Shown here in pieces: positions 24,901 through 37,362 of a stretch of DNA of 64,000 nucleotides. Origin of the DNA: Escallonia rubra (lineage: Eukaryota; Streptophyta; Magnoliopsida; Escalloniales; Escalloniaceae); NCBI GenBank assembly GCA_033065855.1, contig JAVXUO010001346.1, positions 1-64,000 on the forward strand. Direction: 5' to 3'. The position numbers and the translations under genes were made by a program. Positions within the stretch are counted from its first letter, which is position 1. Each line of letters begins with the position of its first letter. The notes beneath the pieces are model-generated. The model saw only the letters and a list, made by a program, of their open reading frames with translations. It searched no databases and had not been told where the DNA came from.

Positions 24901-26699
24901 GTGTCAAATCCGAAAACTTGATCCCTAAGTACATCAACCGTTTCTTTTGGAATCTTGACAAATTCATCAAGCTGCTGTGGCTGTTCAGAAAAACTGGGGT
25001 TAAAGGGAAATACATCATATAGGGGGCAGAAAAAGGGTAAAAGGAACATGGTCTCGCAAACAGTCATTAGAAGAAGAGGCAATGGATAAGGCACTACAAA
25101 TCAACATAAAAACCAGTACGTCTATAACTTTAATCACCTTCACACCTGGCAAAGGTGATCCACTTGTAACTTCAACACTATTAGAGTCCTGCGTCAACAC
25201 AACAACGAAATAAGGCACCTCTATTATTCTGTAAGAACATACAACTTTTGTTGTCTAACTATGTATATGTGTGCTTATCTATGTTCTACTAGGCTCCAAA
25301 TAGAGCTAACAAGACTCAGATTTACATGAAGTCAGAAAGTCTGGACCTGAAAGGGATATGTACCACTAGACTATTACCTGTTCCTTTGGAGAGTCGGAGG
25401 TGTACAATTGGAACTAAAGCCTAAAAGTGGAGGTGAACTGTAGGCCGCTAAGATGGCGTGACCTATTTGTAGAAATTGTCTAGACAGCCTGCTGGTGTCT
25501 GGCCTAATTATTGGATATAATTAGATACGATGGTGTGCATGTTACTCTTCTTTTTCTAAGTGGGATGAGCTAGAGATCATGATCATGTTTTCTGAACCTT
25601 GTCTAACGGCTTATATTGCAAGTCTCTAGTAAGCCATACACAGCACGCCGCAATGTATGCTAGCTTACAAGCTCGCAACCATCATACCAACAAAATAAAT
25701 TATGCAGCAACCCAGCTAGCATGTGACTATTTTATCTCGTAACACAAAAACACTGAAATACCTCATCGCTGCCTGGAACCTTAACTTCCAAACTGTTACC
25801 CGTTAGATTGTTAGAGTCAAGCCTCTCAATTGATTGCTCCTTATCCTAGCAGCAAGCACATAACAGATCACTTAAAAGAAGTTATGAACGTCACACGCAA
25901 TTGTCAAGTACAGCGAAAGATTGGACGAACAATTAAACAGCTAAATTACTTGATCGTCAACTATAGGCTGTGGACTCTTTTCGATGATCAAATCACTCGA
26001 ATCAGTGGATACTGGCATTTCACCATCTTCGTGCTCCTTGTTTTCCTAGCAAATTTTCCAGCACATTGGAAACTCAACTAAAGGCAAATGCATATGCATC
26101 TTTGCTTACCCACGTTGGTAGACATCAAAGTAGTATCAGAAGTACCTTATCATCGTTGCTATCTGGCTCAGCCTCAGTCTCAGCTAATCTACATATAACC
26201 TCTCTCTTCCTCTTAAACAGCAACCTGATACTGAAAGAAAAGAAAGGGAAATGAAAAATACTGCAATGCATACTCAAACACCCCATTCCCAACCCAATAA
26301 AAAGAAGAGAAAAAAGAAAACAAAATTACTACAACTGCTGCAACCACATTTATTACATTTCTTGGAAAGGACTGGTCAAGAGGATGGCGTAACGTTGCGA
26401 ATTATCAGAAAGTTTGATTGGACAAGATAGCCACTGAGTAATCGTTTTATCGGTCAATATACAAGGCCCGGCTCATCTTCATTACGTTGCTTTGCGAACT
26501 TTATGTATTAGCAAGGTTGTAGTATATCTGCCGACTAAAAAACCAGAAATTACCTCGAGGCGTGGCTTATATGCAAGTTGCTCAGAGTTTTTCGGGAAGT
26601 GATTGAAGTAGAGCTGAGGGGCTGGAACCGGAGGTCACAGCAAGAGCTGCACTGCGAGAGAGGGACGAGATTCCCGCGCAAACTCGCCGGAGAGAACAT
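21991..26699 (-). CDS. EGY2: EGY2-like zinc metalloprotease, chloroplast precursor (13 exons, 537 aa)
   Basis: A plastid-membrane site-2 protease homologue. Coding exons by splice sites and phase: 26699-26554, 26224-26146, 26045-25950, 25845-25762, 25188-25138, 24980-24870, 24635-24561, 24468-24363, 24244-24151, 23673-23520, 22968-22761, 22591-22431, 22239-21991. They total 1614 nt, open throughout. The N-terminus (to about 60) is Ser/Arg-rich like a transit peptide, and an acidic segment follows to about residue 150. The EGY-specific GNLR motif is at 196-199, the zinc-binding HEISH at 307-311, and the second motif NSIPAGELDGG at 435-445 supplies the third metal ligand, D443. Hydrophobic helices flank these motifs and form the C-terminus. 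Both motif contexts (GVHEISHILVA, IPAGELDGG) match EGY2 rather than EGY1 or EGY3. Arabidopsis EGY2 has 556 residues. Nothing essential is missing, so the gene is probably functional. Confidence 0.95.
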
Positions 26700-26999
26700 T
26701 TCTGGTGCTTGGTTGAGAGTTTATTTCAGTTCTGACCGCATTTTTTGCGTTTTCGAATGTGAGGGAGAACGGAGCAGAGAGGAATACAGACTACCGAGGT
26801 TTAAGAGTCTTATCCAAACGTTTGATTGACGAAGAATATGGAATCAATTATCCGCTTTTTGTTCGTTGCTTTTTTGGAAAGACCCGCCCCGCTTTTGACC
26901 CGACCCGGCCCGACTCTTTGTTCACCTCATTGAGAGGCTAACCTCTGGTTCCCAAATCATGTGTGACACGTGTCATCAGTTTTTCTTATCTTCCTTTCT
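26700..26999. other. EGY2 5' flank
   Basis: Upstream sequence of the minus-strand EGY2 gene. It contains a GC-rich patch with CCCGCCCCG and CCCGACCCGG near 26883-26912. No clear TATA box was seen. Confidence 0.4.
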
Positions 27000-27258
27000 T
27001 TTTTGGTAAAAAAATATATGACCGGACCACAAAAGTATAACGCCCCTAAAAGCACAAGGTCAACTACATACATCTGAACCCCGATTTCCTTACCTATGTC
27101 AGGGCCGAAGCGCACGGAAAACTCGCGTGTAGAGCACATGTAGAGTCAAGAACTTATGTTTATCCGCAACAAGAAACGACGGGCAGAGGACTCGAACTCA
27201 TGTGGTGTGCCTGGATTGAGACCTGAGATCCGCTTAACCAACTCTAACTCCTTGGTGG
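27000..27258 (-). mobile_element. tRNA-derived SINE-like sequence
   Basis: On the minus strand the 5' part has an RNA polymerase III box A-like TGGTTAAGCGG (27240-27230) and a box B-like GAGTTCGAGTCC (27199-27188), about 30 bp apart, as in tRNA-derived plant SINEs. About 190 bp of non-tRNA sequence follows, ending near a T/A-run at about 27005. The tRNA-like part does not fold into an obvious complete cloverleaf, so a functional tRNA gene is unlikely. No clear flanking duplication was found, so both ends are approximate. Confidence 0.55.
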
Positions 27259-28015
27259 TGGTTTTCCTTATCACTAGATAGTAAGAAAGATGTCCAAATT
27301 TTTCCTTCTTAATAATGTTCTTATGGAAAGGCGCAACTTAAAGCAATGTTAAGCTTTATCGATTAACAAGACGAATTTGTTTTGGCAGTATGACCAGTGA
27401 TTTTCGGAATTTTCATGTACACCCTTTCCTTCTGAAAACTTCCTCTAGCAGATGTGTAGAACTAGTGAAAGTGTGAACTTTTCAGTCAACGGAACTCAAA
27501 ACATCCCTGCCCTAACTCAAAGTTGAATCATAGCAGAAATACATACTACCAAAGAGCTCCATACAAAACTCTACAAACTTGGTTATTCAAATAATTTGTT
27601 ATTTGTAAGAACAAGTAAATACTAAATAGTAGAGATCAAACCCTCACGCTTCACCTCAGTTGTCGAAATGAAGGGGGTCGGCAGGGGGAGGGGGGGTTCA
27701 ATCATCTCGCATGCTATTCCATATATCCTAAAATCACCAAGTGACTGCTTTCTCGCCGCCACTGTGTGTAAATTTGACATTGAGCTGAATCAAAGAAGTA
27801 CATGGATGAACAGGTCAGGAACGCCAAATCAAAATCTGCCTAGCAGAACTTCTGCTTAGTACTTCTGATACCTGTGAAGTAAAGAAATCGTTCCACATAA
27901 AACAGAAAAGTGTTGATGTACCTATACCATCCAAGAATCGCAATCAGGTCTGCATATGGCAGCTGCAGGTTAATATGGCAACCAGTTGCTTTACATGCAG
28001 GTGAGAAGGATCAAG
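27259..28015. other. Intergenic DNA between the SINE and WIYLD gene A
   Basis: No gene is supported. The part near 28015 should be the 3' untranslated region of WIYLD gene A. Confidence 0.5.
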
Positions 28016-31000
28016 CTAAACATTTTCAGGCCGCACATCCCACCTTGACTTCCGTTTTTTCCCAGTTTCTGTCCCACCAGCTAAAGTTTCCAATTGCCTC
28101 GGTGTGGGTGGTCGAAATCTTACTGACGCTGCTGATAGAATCACGAGATTATCCTCCTCGTCATCACTGCTAATCCACCCATAATTTGGTTTATTCTTTC
28201 GCGTAGGAATACTATCAGTTGGCGGTGGTGAAGGGATTATTCGTGTTGGAGTCTGAACTGGAGCATTTAGAAGAAGCATCGCCCCTTCAGAACACCGGTC
28301 AATGCTGTTAGCAGCACAAACTAACTCCTTGGTTTGGCAGCCTTCTCCATCTCCTTCAGCTAGCAGGGAACCTTCTTTATCTCCTGCAAATGAAGAGTCA
28401 ATACTGCGATTAGAAGGAACTCTAACAGAACCCTTTCGCTGTTTTATCCGTCAATGGAATGAGGGAACCACATAATACCTGTCGTCTCAGCTTCTAATGC
28501 AGTATTTGTAGCCTCAGAGCAAATAGCTTGAATAGTTCCAATAGAGGGTCCAGCAGTGTCTACTAAAGCCTTATTCCCAGATCCTTCATCTTGAAGTGGG
28601 CCATTCTGCAAGAAGCATATATATGCACGGAGAACAATTAATCACCAACATTCCGTAATTACCAAGGCAACAAAGGCACATAAATAATAGTCTACCAACA
28701 ACTTGTCATATAACATCAAACCTTTTTCCAGAGTTCATGTTAAGCAAAATCTTCCTCGTATACGTATCAATGATATTTTCATCTAGCAAAATGTTATACG
28801 ATTAAACTATTTTTTCACCAATATACTCCATGAAAGAAGTACAACCGGTAAGTACAAATCAAGGACGAAAATGCAACAGAAAACTAAAATCAGATCAAAC
28901 TCAAAGTAATGTGCATGTCTGTTAACATGCACGAACAGAAGTAAGCAACCCAACATCGAAATCCTTTCCAGAACTTAGCTTACGAGAAAAATGTCATAAT
29001 AACATAACAATGACGTGATATAAACAAATCTGGGTACCATTAAACTTTAATCGGTCAAAAAGAGATGTGATACGGCTCAATGAACAAGAAGCAGAAATAA
29101 AGGAAGAAAGTTATACAACAGAGAGCTTAAAAGAAACAACAACAGAAAGATACTAAGGCATGTGAACACTGCAACAATCATCCTACTAGTAGATCGCATT
29201 CTAAGTTAGCAACTACATTGGTTGGACTCAAAAGATTTTGGTGTTCTGGTTCCTGAGAGATAACGTAACTCCTTGAAAAAATGCAGATATCTCCAAGAGT
29301 CCAATTCCCAGGAAAGTTGGTGGTCAAGCCTAGCAGAGGTATTACTAGACTGTGGGGATACTCTCTTACATGACCCATTGACAAGCAAGGATGATGAGTA
29401 GATTTAGCTATAGCTCATGTCTTGCTCTGATTAATAAAGAGTTCACTCCTGCCACAGATAGCAAAAGAGTAAGATTGGCATGGCATGGCCCAGGTATGAT
29501 CAAGGTTTCCAAAGTTGAACCCATTTCAAACTCCAAAAGATGGCCAAAAACTAGAACATGTCCACGTTACAAGAGCAAGAGCTAAAAGGGACAAATGAAG
29601 TACAGATTCATGCAACCAAAACCTGTATATCCATAGATGACGTGCCACCTCATATCCCGCCCTACATTAGGTTAACAGATCTAAATATTTTTCACGTTGC
29701 AGACATCACCTATCTATGAACCGGTGTCCAAAGTTAAGAAGTTACATACCAAAAATCGCAAGCAAGAAAAAAAATACTTGTGCTTCCATGACAGCGCATA
29801 AGAATCTTATGGAGAGGTGCAATGAGAGCTCATTGCCTTTCAAATTGTAACAGATGCAGTTTTCAGAGGCTTCGTCGTATCCAAAATTTATCTTTTCGTG
29901 ATTTATATGCTCTCGCTCACTGATGGCCTTGGTTCCATTTTTCCCCCTTTTCTGCTTTTTGGTTTTTGATACTCTTTTTCCTTTTTGGACTTTGCATTTT
30001 TTACCCTTATTTATTACAAGTATGACCAACTTCTTCAAGGCAAGTAGTTGAAAACTAAACTTGGATGTTTGGTTATTTAACTGAATTTAATATTACAAAA
30101 GAGCGAGATATTATGCTGCAACAGATGCAGCGCAATGAGAAGTTCCTTCCTCTAACTATATTTACGTTGTTGAATTTGAAACTGCCTATAGATGGATGAG
30201 GAACGCTTGCCAAGAAGATTTCCCAATTTCCATAACGCTTACAAAGGTAAACACGCATTGAGCACTGTTCAAACAGGAACCTTCATGTATTACCACAGAC
30301 AATGTACGTTCATCGTTGACTTGGCTTAACACTCCAACAGGCAAATACAATTAAGAAAAGAAGCTGCATTTACAAGGTAGATACTTTATATCAAAAGAGA
30401 AAACAACTGCGTGTGATATACTAGAATAACATACTGTAGAAAACAACGATAACTCAACGTTCCCGAATGTAAAACCAAATAGTTTCGAGGGATGTGCTCA
30501 CTACCATATTCAAATGTTTCACACTACCATGGCATGTCATTGTAAAACTCTGTCATGGATCTTCTTTGAAGCAAAATGGAAACATGAATATAAGGATTCC
30601 CCTCAAGTCTCTCTGCCTCCCTAGCCAAAAAAGATGGAAAGAAAGAAAACAGCGAGAATCATCAAAAGTATAAGAGGATAACTACTCGTCCTAATACTCC
30701 CCTTGCGCACTCCAACCCCCCCCCCCCCCCCCACAACACACACCCACCCACCCAAAAAATAATAAAAATCTAGTTCACTGGATGATCAATGGCCATGTAT
30801 GACTTCAACTAATGAGGTGCTTCATAATTACCTAAAATAATCATTTTCAACGAGAAAGAAGTAGAGAACTAAATCTTGGCCTTAGACAAAAGGGGGCAGC
30901 CAACTCCATTGCTCTACAAAAAAAAAACAGAGACCCAATGTCCGACTCCTGGGGTATAAGAATTCCCCCCGCGTACTTTTGGAGTACCTCTAAAACGGGT

Positions 31001-32977
31001 GGAATTACCCGACCGCAAAAAAGGGATAATCTTTTCATCTTTACTCAGGGTTAGACATGAAATGCTATTGCAACCTTATTGTCAGCATAGGAAACGATCT
31101 GAAGATGACTCCATATGCATATTTTAATGTGTTTCAAGAAGATCATTGGTTGTTGCACCTCTACAAAAAAAGATCAAACCATGTAACATCTACCCAGAAC
31201 TCATGTCTAAAATAACATAGCTATAGCAAGTGAGGGACGGATATTATACTGAGTGTCGTACCTAGTAATTCACTTCCGTAAGTATGTTGGCCAACTTATA
31301 ACAAAGTTGATAAAGATGGATTCACATTAAGATACAGGAATTCTGCACCTTGAATCACAAAAACATGGGAGCTAGATATAGAACCTGGAAAGGGGCCCGA
31401 AATATCTCTTGATGTGGTTTGAGCATAATAATATGAGTGGCACTCTATTACAGATTATCCCATCACCACCAAAAGACACTGGCCAAAAAGACAAAAGTGT
31501 TGAGAACATGAAACCGAAAGTAGTCATGTTATAACATAACCATAACAGACGAATCAAAGAGGTAGCAAATAAAACTAAGCTAAGTGAGGAGGTCGAGAAC
31601 AAACTGCAGTCCCGACTTGATACTTTTGGATTTATAAGTATTCTTCCCAAAACATTGTAAAAGCACCAGCTTAGATTTTTACCTTCCAAGTTGTAAGAAG
31701 CACGCCTTAGCAAATCAAAAGGAAGGCTCACCTTACACTTTGAAATCTTAAAGGAAGGTTCACCTCATGCTCGGGGATTTTGGAGAGATGAGACACATGC
31801 AAATCTTAGTAATCAGGCATTGGATATATCATTTCTTTTTCGATCCCATCCAAATCTCCATGGCTTTATACCTGAGATGATCAGCTTGGCACCCCAGTTA
31901 GGGTGAACCGCTTATACCTTGTATCATTTTTCTCTTAGAATGGAATCCTAGAAAGTACTAATGTAGTAGAAAAACTGCCTCTGCCCAAAACATACTTAGA
32001 ACCCTCCTTTTCTTTTGTTTATGCGTAAAGAATAAGAAGATGAATCCATCGTTAACCAACCTTGACCAAGCACTAGGACAATATAGTTCTCAACAATACT
32101 GCTTCCGTCAAAACATTTGAAAGTGGCATCAAAAACAAATTGAAAATCCAGCATGTCCACAATTAAAAGATACTCCATCTATTTTATAATTTTTGTATCT
32201 TTTGACTTTTTGCGACTTCCTAATAAACATTATACTTACACATTCTTGCCTTAGTTCAAAAAATTCTATCAGTAAAATCCGAAAAACTCAGAGACAATAT
32301 AATGAGACGAGAGCTACACATCACACGGAAAAAGCAACGTAAGTGGGTTTCTTCCTTCTAAGATAAGCCTTTTACCACACATCAGCATTAACAACTTCTG
32401 ATCAAAAGTCCCAAACTCGTACTAAAGCATTTTCCCTGTATCTAATTTCAATAGTTTAATCCAATTAGAAAATGACAAGGCCGATTTTGTTATTTATACC
32501 TCCAACAAATTATCCCTTTCTGCACAATATTCTTGAACATCCCCTTCTTGCTGACTCTTCTCTTGTTCACCGAGAATGGTCTCCAGCAAAACATTGTAAG
32601 CATCAGCCTCTATAAACGGCCACCCTTCATCTCCCCCATATTCCTGGACCAAAAACCCCCTTCCATTTCAAGAAACTTACAACCCACAAGAAAAACAGAA
32701 CAAAAACCGGAGATTAAAAAAGAAAAGAAAAACAGAGAACGTAAATTCCTCACATTGAGAAGGGTTTTCACCGATTTCCTCACAGTCTTCTCAGAAAACC
32801 CGAATGGAATCATGGCGTCCACCGCTGCATCCATTCGCGACAATCTCGCCTGAACAATTGGAACGGAAAACGGTAAGAACAGAGAGAAAATAACAAGGAG
32901 AGTGCTCTAAAGGTGGGGAGACAGCGATTGATCAAACCGACCCTGTTTCTGTTTCTGTGTCTGCCTCTTGGTGCCAT
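28016..32977 (-). CDS. WIYLD-domain protein A (5 exons, about 256 aa)
   Basis: Coding exons by splice sites and phase: 32977-32942, 32849-32754, 32643-32500, 28605-28479, 28383-28016 (771 nt, open). Residues 13 to about 72 form a WIYLD domain, the ubiquitin-binding module known at the N-terminus of SUVR histone methyltransferases. Visible signs are LSRMDAAVDAMIPFGFSEKTV, then W52 in EGWPFIEADAYNVLLETIL. No SET domain follows, so this is a small WIYLD-only protein. The middle is polar and acidic. The C-terminus has KPNYGWISSDDEEDN, shared with paralogue B, plus a further basic tail ending RWDVRPENV. Role is inferred: nuclear or ubiquitin-linked. Exon 1 (MAPRGRHRNRNR) uses a weak GTCGGT donor, but paralogue B has the same arrangement. 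Intron 3 is 3.9 kb, and small undetected exons inside it cannot be excluded. Confidence 0.8.
28606..32499. other. 3.9-kb intron of WIYLD gene A
   Basis: AT-rich with a C homopolymer run near 30718-30733 followed by CACACCCACCCACCC. The short frames seen inside resemble nothing known. No transposon ends were recognised. Confidence 0.5.
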
Positions 32978-34080
32978 TGTTGAGGGACCTGGAAACCCCC
33001 TTAGGGCTCAGGCTCAGCCCAGACACGCTGGAAGCACACAGTTCACTCTCAGTAGGTGTGGTCTTGAAACGGAACGGTTAATTACGGGAAATGGAAAGAA
33101 AGCAGAGAGAGGGGAAGGGGGGCACTGGGCAGGGAGGTGGTAGTACGCTTCGGCAGGAGAGCTCAATATGCATGCTAAGGAATATTTTTATTGTTTTATC
33201 GTTGCCCACACACGTACGAGACTCGACGTGCCTCAAACCAATTGTCTCGTGCTGCATAACGAGAAATTATTAAACAGTTTTTCAGCTATATAAAAAACGA
33301 GCTACAGTGGTTCGCACACGCATCGGAACACAAAGTTAATAATATTTATATAATATCAAAAATTGACCTTAGAATATAATTTACCTATATTTTTAATAAA
33401 TTTTAAATTATGAAGAGTAAAAGCAAAGTTATTAAATTTTTATTTTTATTTTTTTAATTTTTCAACAATTCTCTTGTTATGCCAAGTGTCATCATACTAA
33501 GTTCATAGTTATGTTGTAACACCAAAAATGTGTTACACTAAACCATATTTTTCATTCATAAGTAGTATAGATAAATAAATAAAATGTTTGCTAAAAAAAA
33601 TTAAGATTTTGGTAGAATTACAGTTAATTCCATCGACTTTCAAAACCTAACATCTCATATTGAAATCTTAAAAGTTCGTAACACATATACCATTCTGTTA
33701 TACGTATAAGTTTCGTACGAATAACGTATACATACGAAACTTAACTCTTTAAATACGTATTAGTTTCGTACACGTATTTGCTCACATACCCAATTTTTCC
33801 TCCCTCTTACTTTATCGTCACCATTCATAACAAAACTCAAACTACCAACGTTGCCAATGCCCAACGCTGCCATCTCCAATGTCGCCAATGCTCCAAAACC
33901 CTTCAATCACCAATGCCCTCCAACGACAGACGATTCCAGATGATTGTAACCGTCAATTGCATGAAACCCCACCCCCACCAAGCCGATCCCCTCTCCCAAT
34001 CATCCTCCCTCATTGATATCTTCGTTAAAGCATCGATGGTGGGCCATCCATTATATACCGATATGTTGCAGCCAATCAGT
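32978..34080. other. Intergenic DNA upstream of WIYLD gene A
   Basis: Contains the presumed gene A promoter at its left end and AT-rich DNA beyond. TACGTAT-like and TTTCGTACG palindromic steps cluster at 33700-33775. No gene is seen. Confidence 0.4.
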
Positions 34081-34445
34081 GTGTTGTGTGTGTGTGCGGG
34101 CGTGCTCGCATGCGTAGGTCTAATTCCATCAGAGTTTGTTTGTGTGTGCGTGGGTCTGATTCAATTAGAGAGGGAGAGTGTGTGTGGGGGGGGGGGGTGA
34201 ATTCAATTAATGTACACGTGCGTATACACGCGCGTTTGTGTGTCAATGTGGGTGAATTCAATCAAAAAGAGAGTGTGTGTGTGTGTGTGTGTGTGTATGC
34301 CTGTGTGAATTCAATCGATGTGTGTGTACGCGTGTGCATGCTTGCCTCTGTGTGTGTGTGTGTGTATGCTTGTGTGAATTCAATCGATGTGTGTGTACGC
34401 GTGTGCATGCTTGCCTCTGCGTGTGCGTGCACCGCGCGTGTGCAC
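34081..34445. repeat. GT-rich minisatellite with a 69-bp unit
   Basis: Long GT runs alternate with GAATTCAATC/T phrases. A 69-bp unit starting GAATTCAATCGATGTGTG at 34307 is repeated almost exactly at 34376. Looser versions begin near 34199 and 34254. Alternating purine-pyrimidine steps dominate, which is compatible with Z-DNA. Open frames here are an artefact of the repeat. Confidence 0.9.
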
Positions 34446-35423
34446 GTCAGATTGGCAGTGGAGGTGCCGTGATTATTTTGGTTCGTGGTGTTGGGGCCAT
34501 GATCGTGGTTGCTAGTGTTGGAGTGGTCTCGTGGTTGTCATTGGTGGTGTTGGGTTAGTGTCGTGGTTGTTTTTGGTGGTTAGCCATGGTGTTGGATTTA
34601 GAAAGGAAAGGAGGTGGGAGTGTTTTATTAGAAATAAAAAAGAAATGAAGAAAAGAAAGATGGAGGGTGTAACATGAAAGGGTAGAGTAGTCTTTTTTTT
34701 GTCTGTGTTCCACCTAGTCAAAAGATGTAATTTGATATTTTACATAGTCGGTAAACACGCGTGTAACCTGCCTTAATCTCAAGGGTTCAGTGATATTTTC
34801 CCTAAAAAACTAGAAGAAACAAGTTAAGTCAAATTGGTAGCATTCGATCTAATTAGCCAAAAGACACAAGGTAATTAAAATCTAGCATTATTAGAAAAAA
34901 TGCAACATGATTACATCCTTTAAATGGTTGATTCTTGAGAAAAAAAATCGAATTGCATTGCATAATTATACTCTCCTTTGGCGTAGTTACTCGATTAAGA
35001 GGGAATTTTCACAAAGAAAGTTACTATGAAGTGATATTATCATAATCATTTCTATGCATAGAAGAGATTGCGATGTATAATTCTCAAAATTTGTTATTTT
35101 TCGATCAGTAGATTGAATCTATTAGCTACTATGACTTCTCATGAGACAAAAAATTAGAGATGATTTGAAAACTGAGCAAATTTGGCTCATTTTCAGTCGG
35201 GCAAATCCTAAAAAAGCCCCTCTAGTTTGCTCCAGCTGTAAGTGAACCCCCTATGGTTTTATTTTTGTTACAATCCGTTATGGAAGTTATGTAATATTTG
35301 AGTCACCCTCAAGTAAAGGACAAATTACAAAAACAGTCATTTAAATTCGCCAAAATGTTCCTGCAAATATAAAATGTTTATAATTGTTACTTTATGTTTT
35401 TTTGCCATGTCATGTTGTCATAG
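34446..35423. other. Intergenic AT-rich DNA
   Basis: No gene is seen. A GTGGTTGT-type simple sequence occurs at 34500-34590 and AT-rich DNA follows. Confidence 0.4.
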
Positions 35424-35930
35424 TTATCAAGAATGAACTGGACACCGAGTTGGTGGAGGCACTGGTTCACAGTTCACTAATTTAACTGGTGGTTCAACCA
35501 GTAATTTAAGTACACAAATTAACATTACAAATACTTAAAAAAGTTTACTCAAATGTACACGGTTATGTATAAATATCAAATTGAACGAATACATTAGATT
35601 ATCTTCACTTTTTTTCAACATCAAAGTTTTGAAAAATAATCAAACAACGAAAGTTAGTGTCAATTTAAGAAACAAATAATGTATTTGTGTCGTTGTCTAT
35701 TTAAACAAATACAATGATGACCCAGTGGCAAAAGATAGAGCTAAAACTTCCTAAAAGTGAAGGTCCATAGTTCAACCGGCCTGGTTTAAACCAAAAATTT
35801 GCAAACCACCCCATTAATGCCACATCATCCAGATCCCATGCAACTTCGACTCAAAAACAAAACCAAAACGGTGAAGCCACCAGATCATGTTGAGTCGGTC
35901 TGACTGACCGATCCAGTTGGATTCTGATAA
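35424..35930. mobile_element. Possible small TIR element, about 507 bp
   Basis: The left end TTATCAAGAATGAACTGG and the reverse complement of the right end TTATCAGAATCCAACTGG are imperfect terminal inverted repeats. Internally, phrases like GGTTCAACCAG and GTTCAACCGGCC recur. The flanks carry a near-duplicate (CATGTCATGTTGTCA versus TATGTCATGTAGTCA), but not immediately adjacent to the ends, so a target duplication is unproven. Confidence 0.4.
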
Positions 35931-36852
35931 TTATGCATGCTGCTATGTCATGTAGTCACGTAATATTTGTGAGGCAGTCAACATGGAGTCATAGAATCCG
36001 AATTTGCCTCACTCAACAATAGTGTTGACTTCCCACTTGATGAGCCAAATGTACTTAACGGAAGTGAGCTTAAAGGACCAAGAAGAAACAATTGATACTT
36101 GAATGACCATTTCAAGTATTAGAGCAAACTTAAAGGACCATTTTTATAATTCACCCTCTCAATTAAAAGGCGAGGCTTATGGTGGAAATCCACATTATCC
36201 TTTTGCTTTTTCAATCAACATCTCACTTTCTCTTTTCGAAAGTAAATGCTTTGTTGGGTTCAAAGTTCAAGCTTTGAACACAAAGCAGCCGACTAAGAAG
36301 GAAACTTTTTGTACAAATGCTTGATAAACTCTTATAGGTGCCGGCTGCTCAGGTTTAGTTTTGGTGGGGTCTAGGTAAAATGACAGCGGCTAAACGCACA
36401 AAGATAGTGGTGGTGGTGGACAGGCCATGGTTGAGATGAAAGAAGAATAGTGGTGATTGTGCTTGGTTTGGAGGGCTGCCTTCTATGGTGGTGGTGGTGG
36501 TGGTGGTGGTGGACAAGTTAGAAAGGTGGTAATTATAGCTAGATAGTTCTAACGATTCTGTTTGGAGGTTGAACAAGAAATCGAAACGATCAACATAGGC
36601 TCGGAGCGGTTTAGTTTAAGTGGTTCAGTTCAAGTAGTTTGAACGGAAACGATCGAACTGTTTGAGCGTGTTGATTAGTACAGACTTGCATGCATTTTTG
36701 GACTTATTTGAACAAATTCATTTACTATTGGCCTTGTACACTCTTTATAACCACAAGTTATTGGGGCTTGTATGCATAGCTCGGAACAAACGTTTGGAGA
36801 TAAGCAAGAAGCCCAAAAGGATACTTTCTAATTTCTAAAAGTAAAGCAACTA
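35931..36852. other. Intergenic DNA with (TGG)9
   Basis: No gene is supported. A pure (TGG)9 run lies at 36486-36512, with further GGT steps at 36408-36420. Confidence 0.5.
36486..36512. repeat. (TGG)9 microsatellite
   Basis: Nine perfect TGG units. Confidence 0.95.
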
Positions 36853-37362
36853 TAAGGGTTCGTTTGACAAAAAAAAAATTGGTTTTCAGCTTTTAAAGAG
36901 CAGTTAAATTTTTTTTTTATAAAAATAAGTGGATGTTTGATAACATTTTTTTTTTTTTTGTGTTTGGTAACCCTTTTTATTTTGACTTTTTTTTTGTGGT
37001 TTGCAGTGGCGGTGGTGGGGCATAGCGGTGGTCGACGGTGGTGGTGGTGGTGGCCGGCGGCCGGAGGTGGGTGCCGGCAGTCGCCGGCTGTGGTGGCCGG
37101 CGGCCAGAGGTGGCTGCCGGCGATCTCCGGCGGTGGTCGCCTGAGGTGGCTGCCGGCGGTGAGAGGGTGGTGGCGGTGGTCTAAAAAAAAAACCAAAAGT
37201 GAAAAAACAAAACAGTTTTTGGAGTTTTTTTTTTTTACTCTTCAGTTTAAAAACTGATTTTTTTAATTGAAAAAAAAATTGTTACCAAACGCTCCTTTTT
37301 TTTTCAATTTTTAAAACTGAAAAAAAAAAGGAGGAAAAATAAGAGTGTCAAACATACCCTAT
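36853..37362. mobile_element. Non-autonomous TIR element with GGT/GCCGGC-rich core
   Basis: The ends read TAAGGGTTCGTTTGACA on the left and, on the other strand, ATAGGGTATGTTTGACA on the right. Arms are poly-T and poly-A with GTTTGATAAC-like phrases. The core (37000-37180) is very GC-rich with GGTGG and GCCGGCGG steps. The layout matches the other copies of this superfamily in the window. No transposase and no clear target duplication were found. Confidence 0.6.

Noticed and set aside
27181-27258. Functional tRNA gene (Ser or Leu type)
   Set aside because: Box A and box B are present, but a complete acceptor stem and cloverleaf could not be drawn and extra SINE-like sequence follows.
34086-34558. 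Cys/Val-rich open frames (93 and 128 codons) on the plus strand
   Set aside because: They are translations of GT repeats, with alternating Cys and Val, and have no start context or family.
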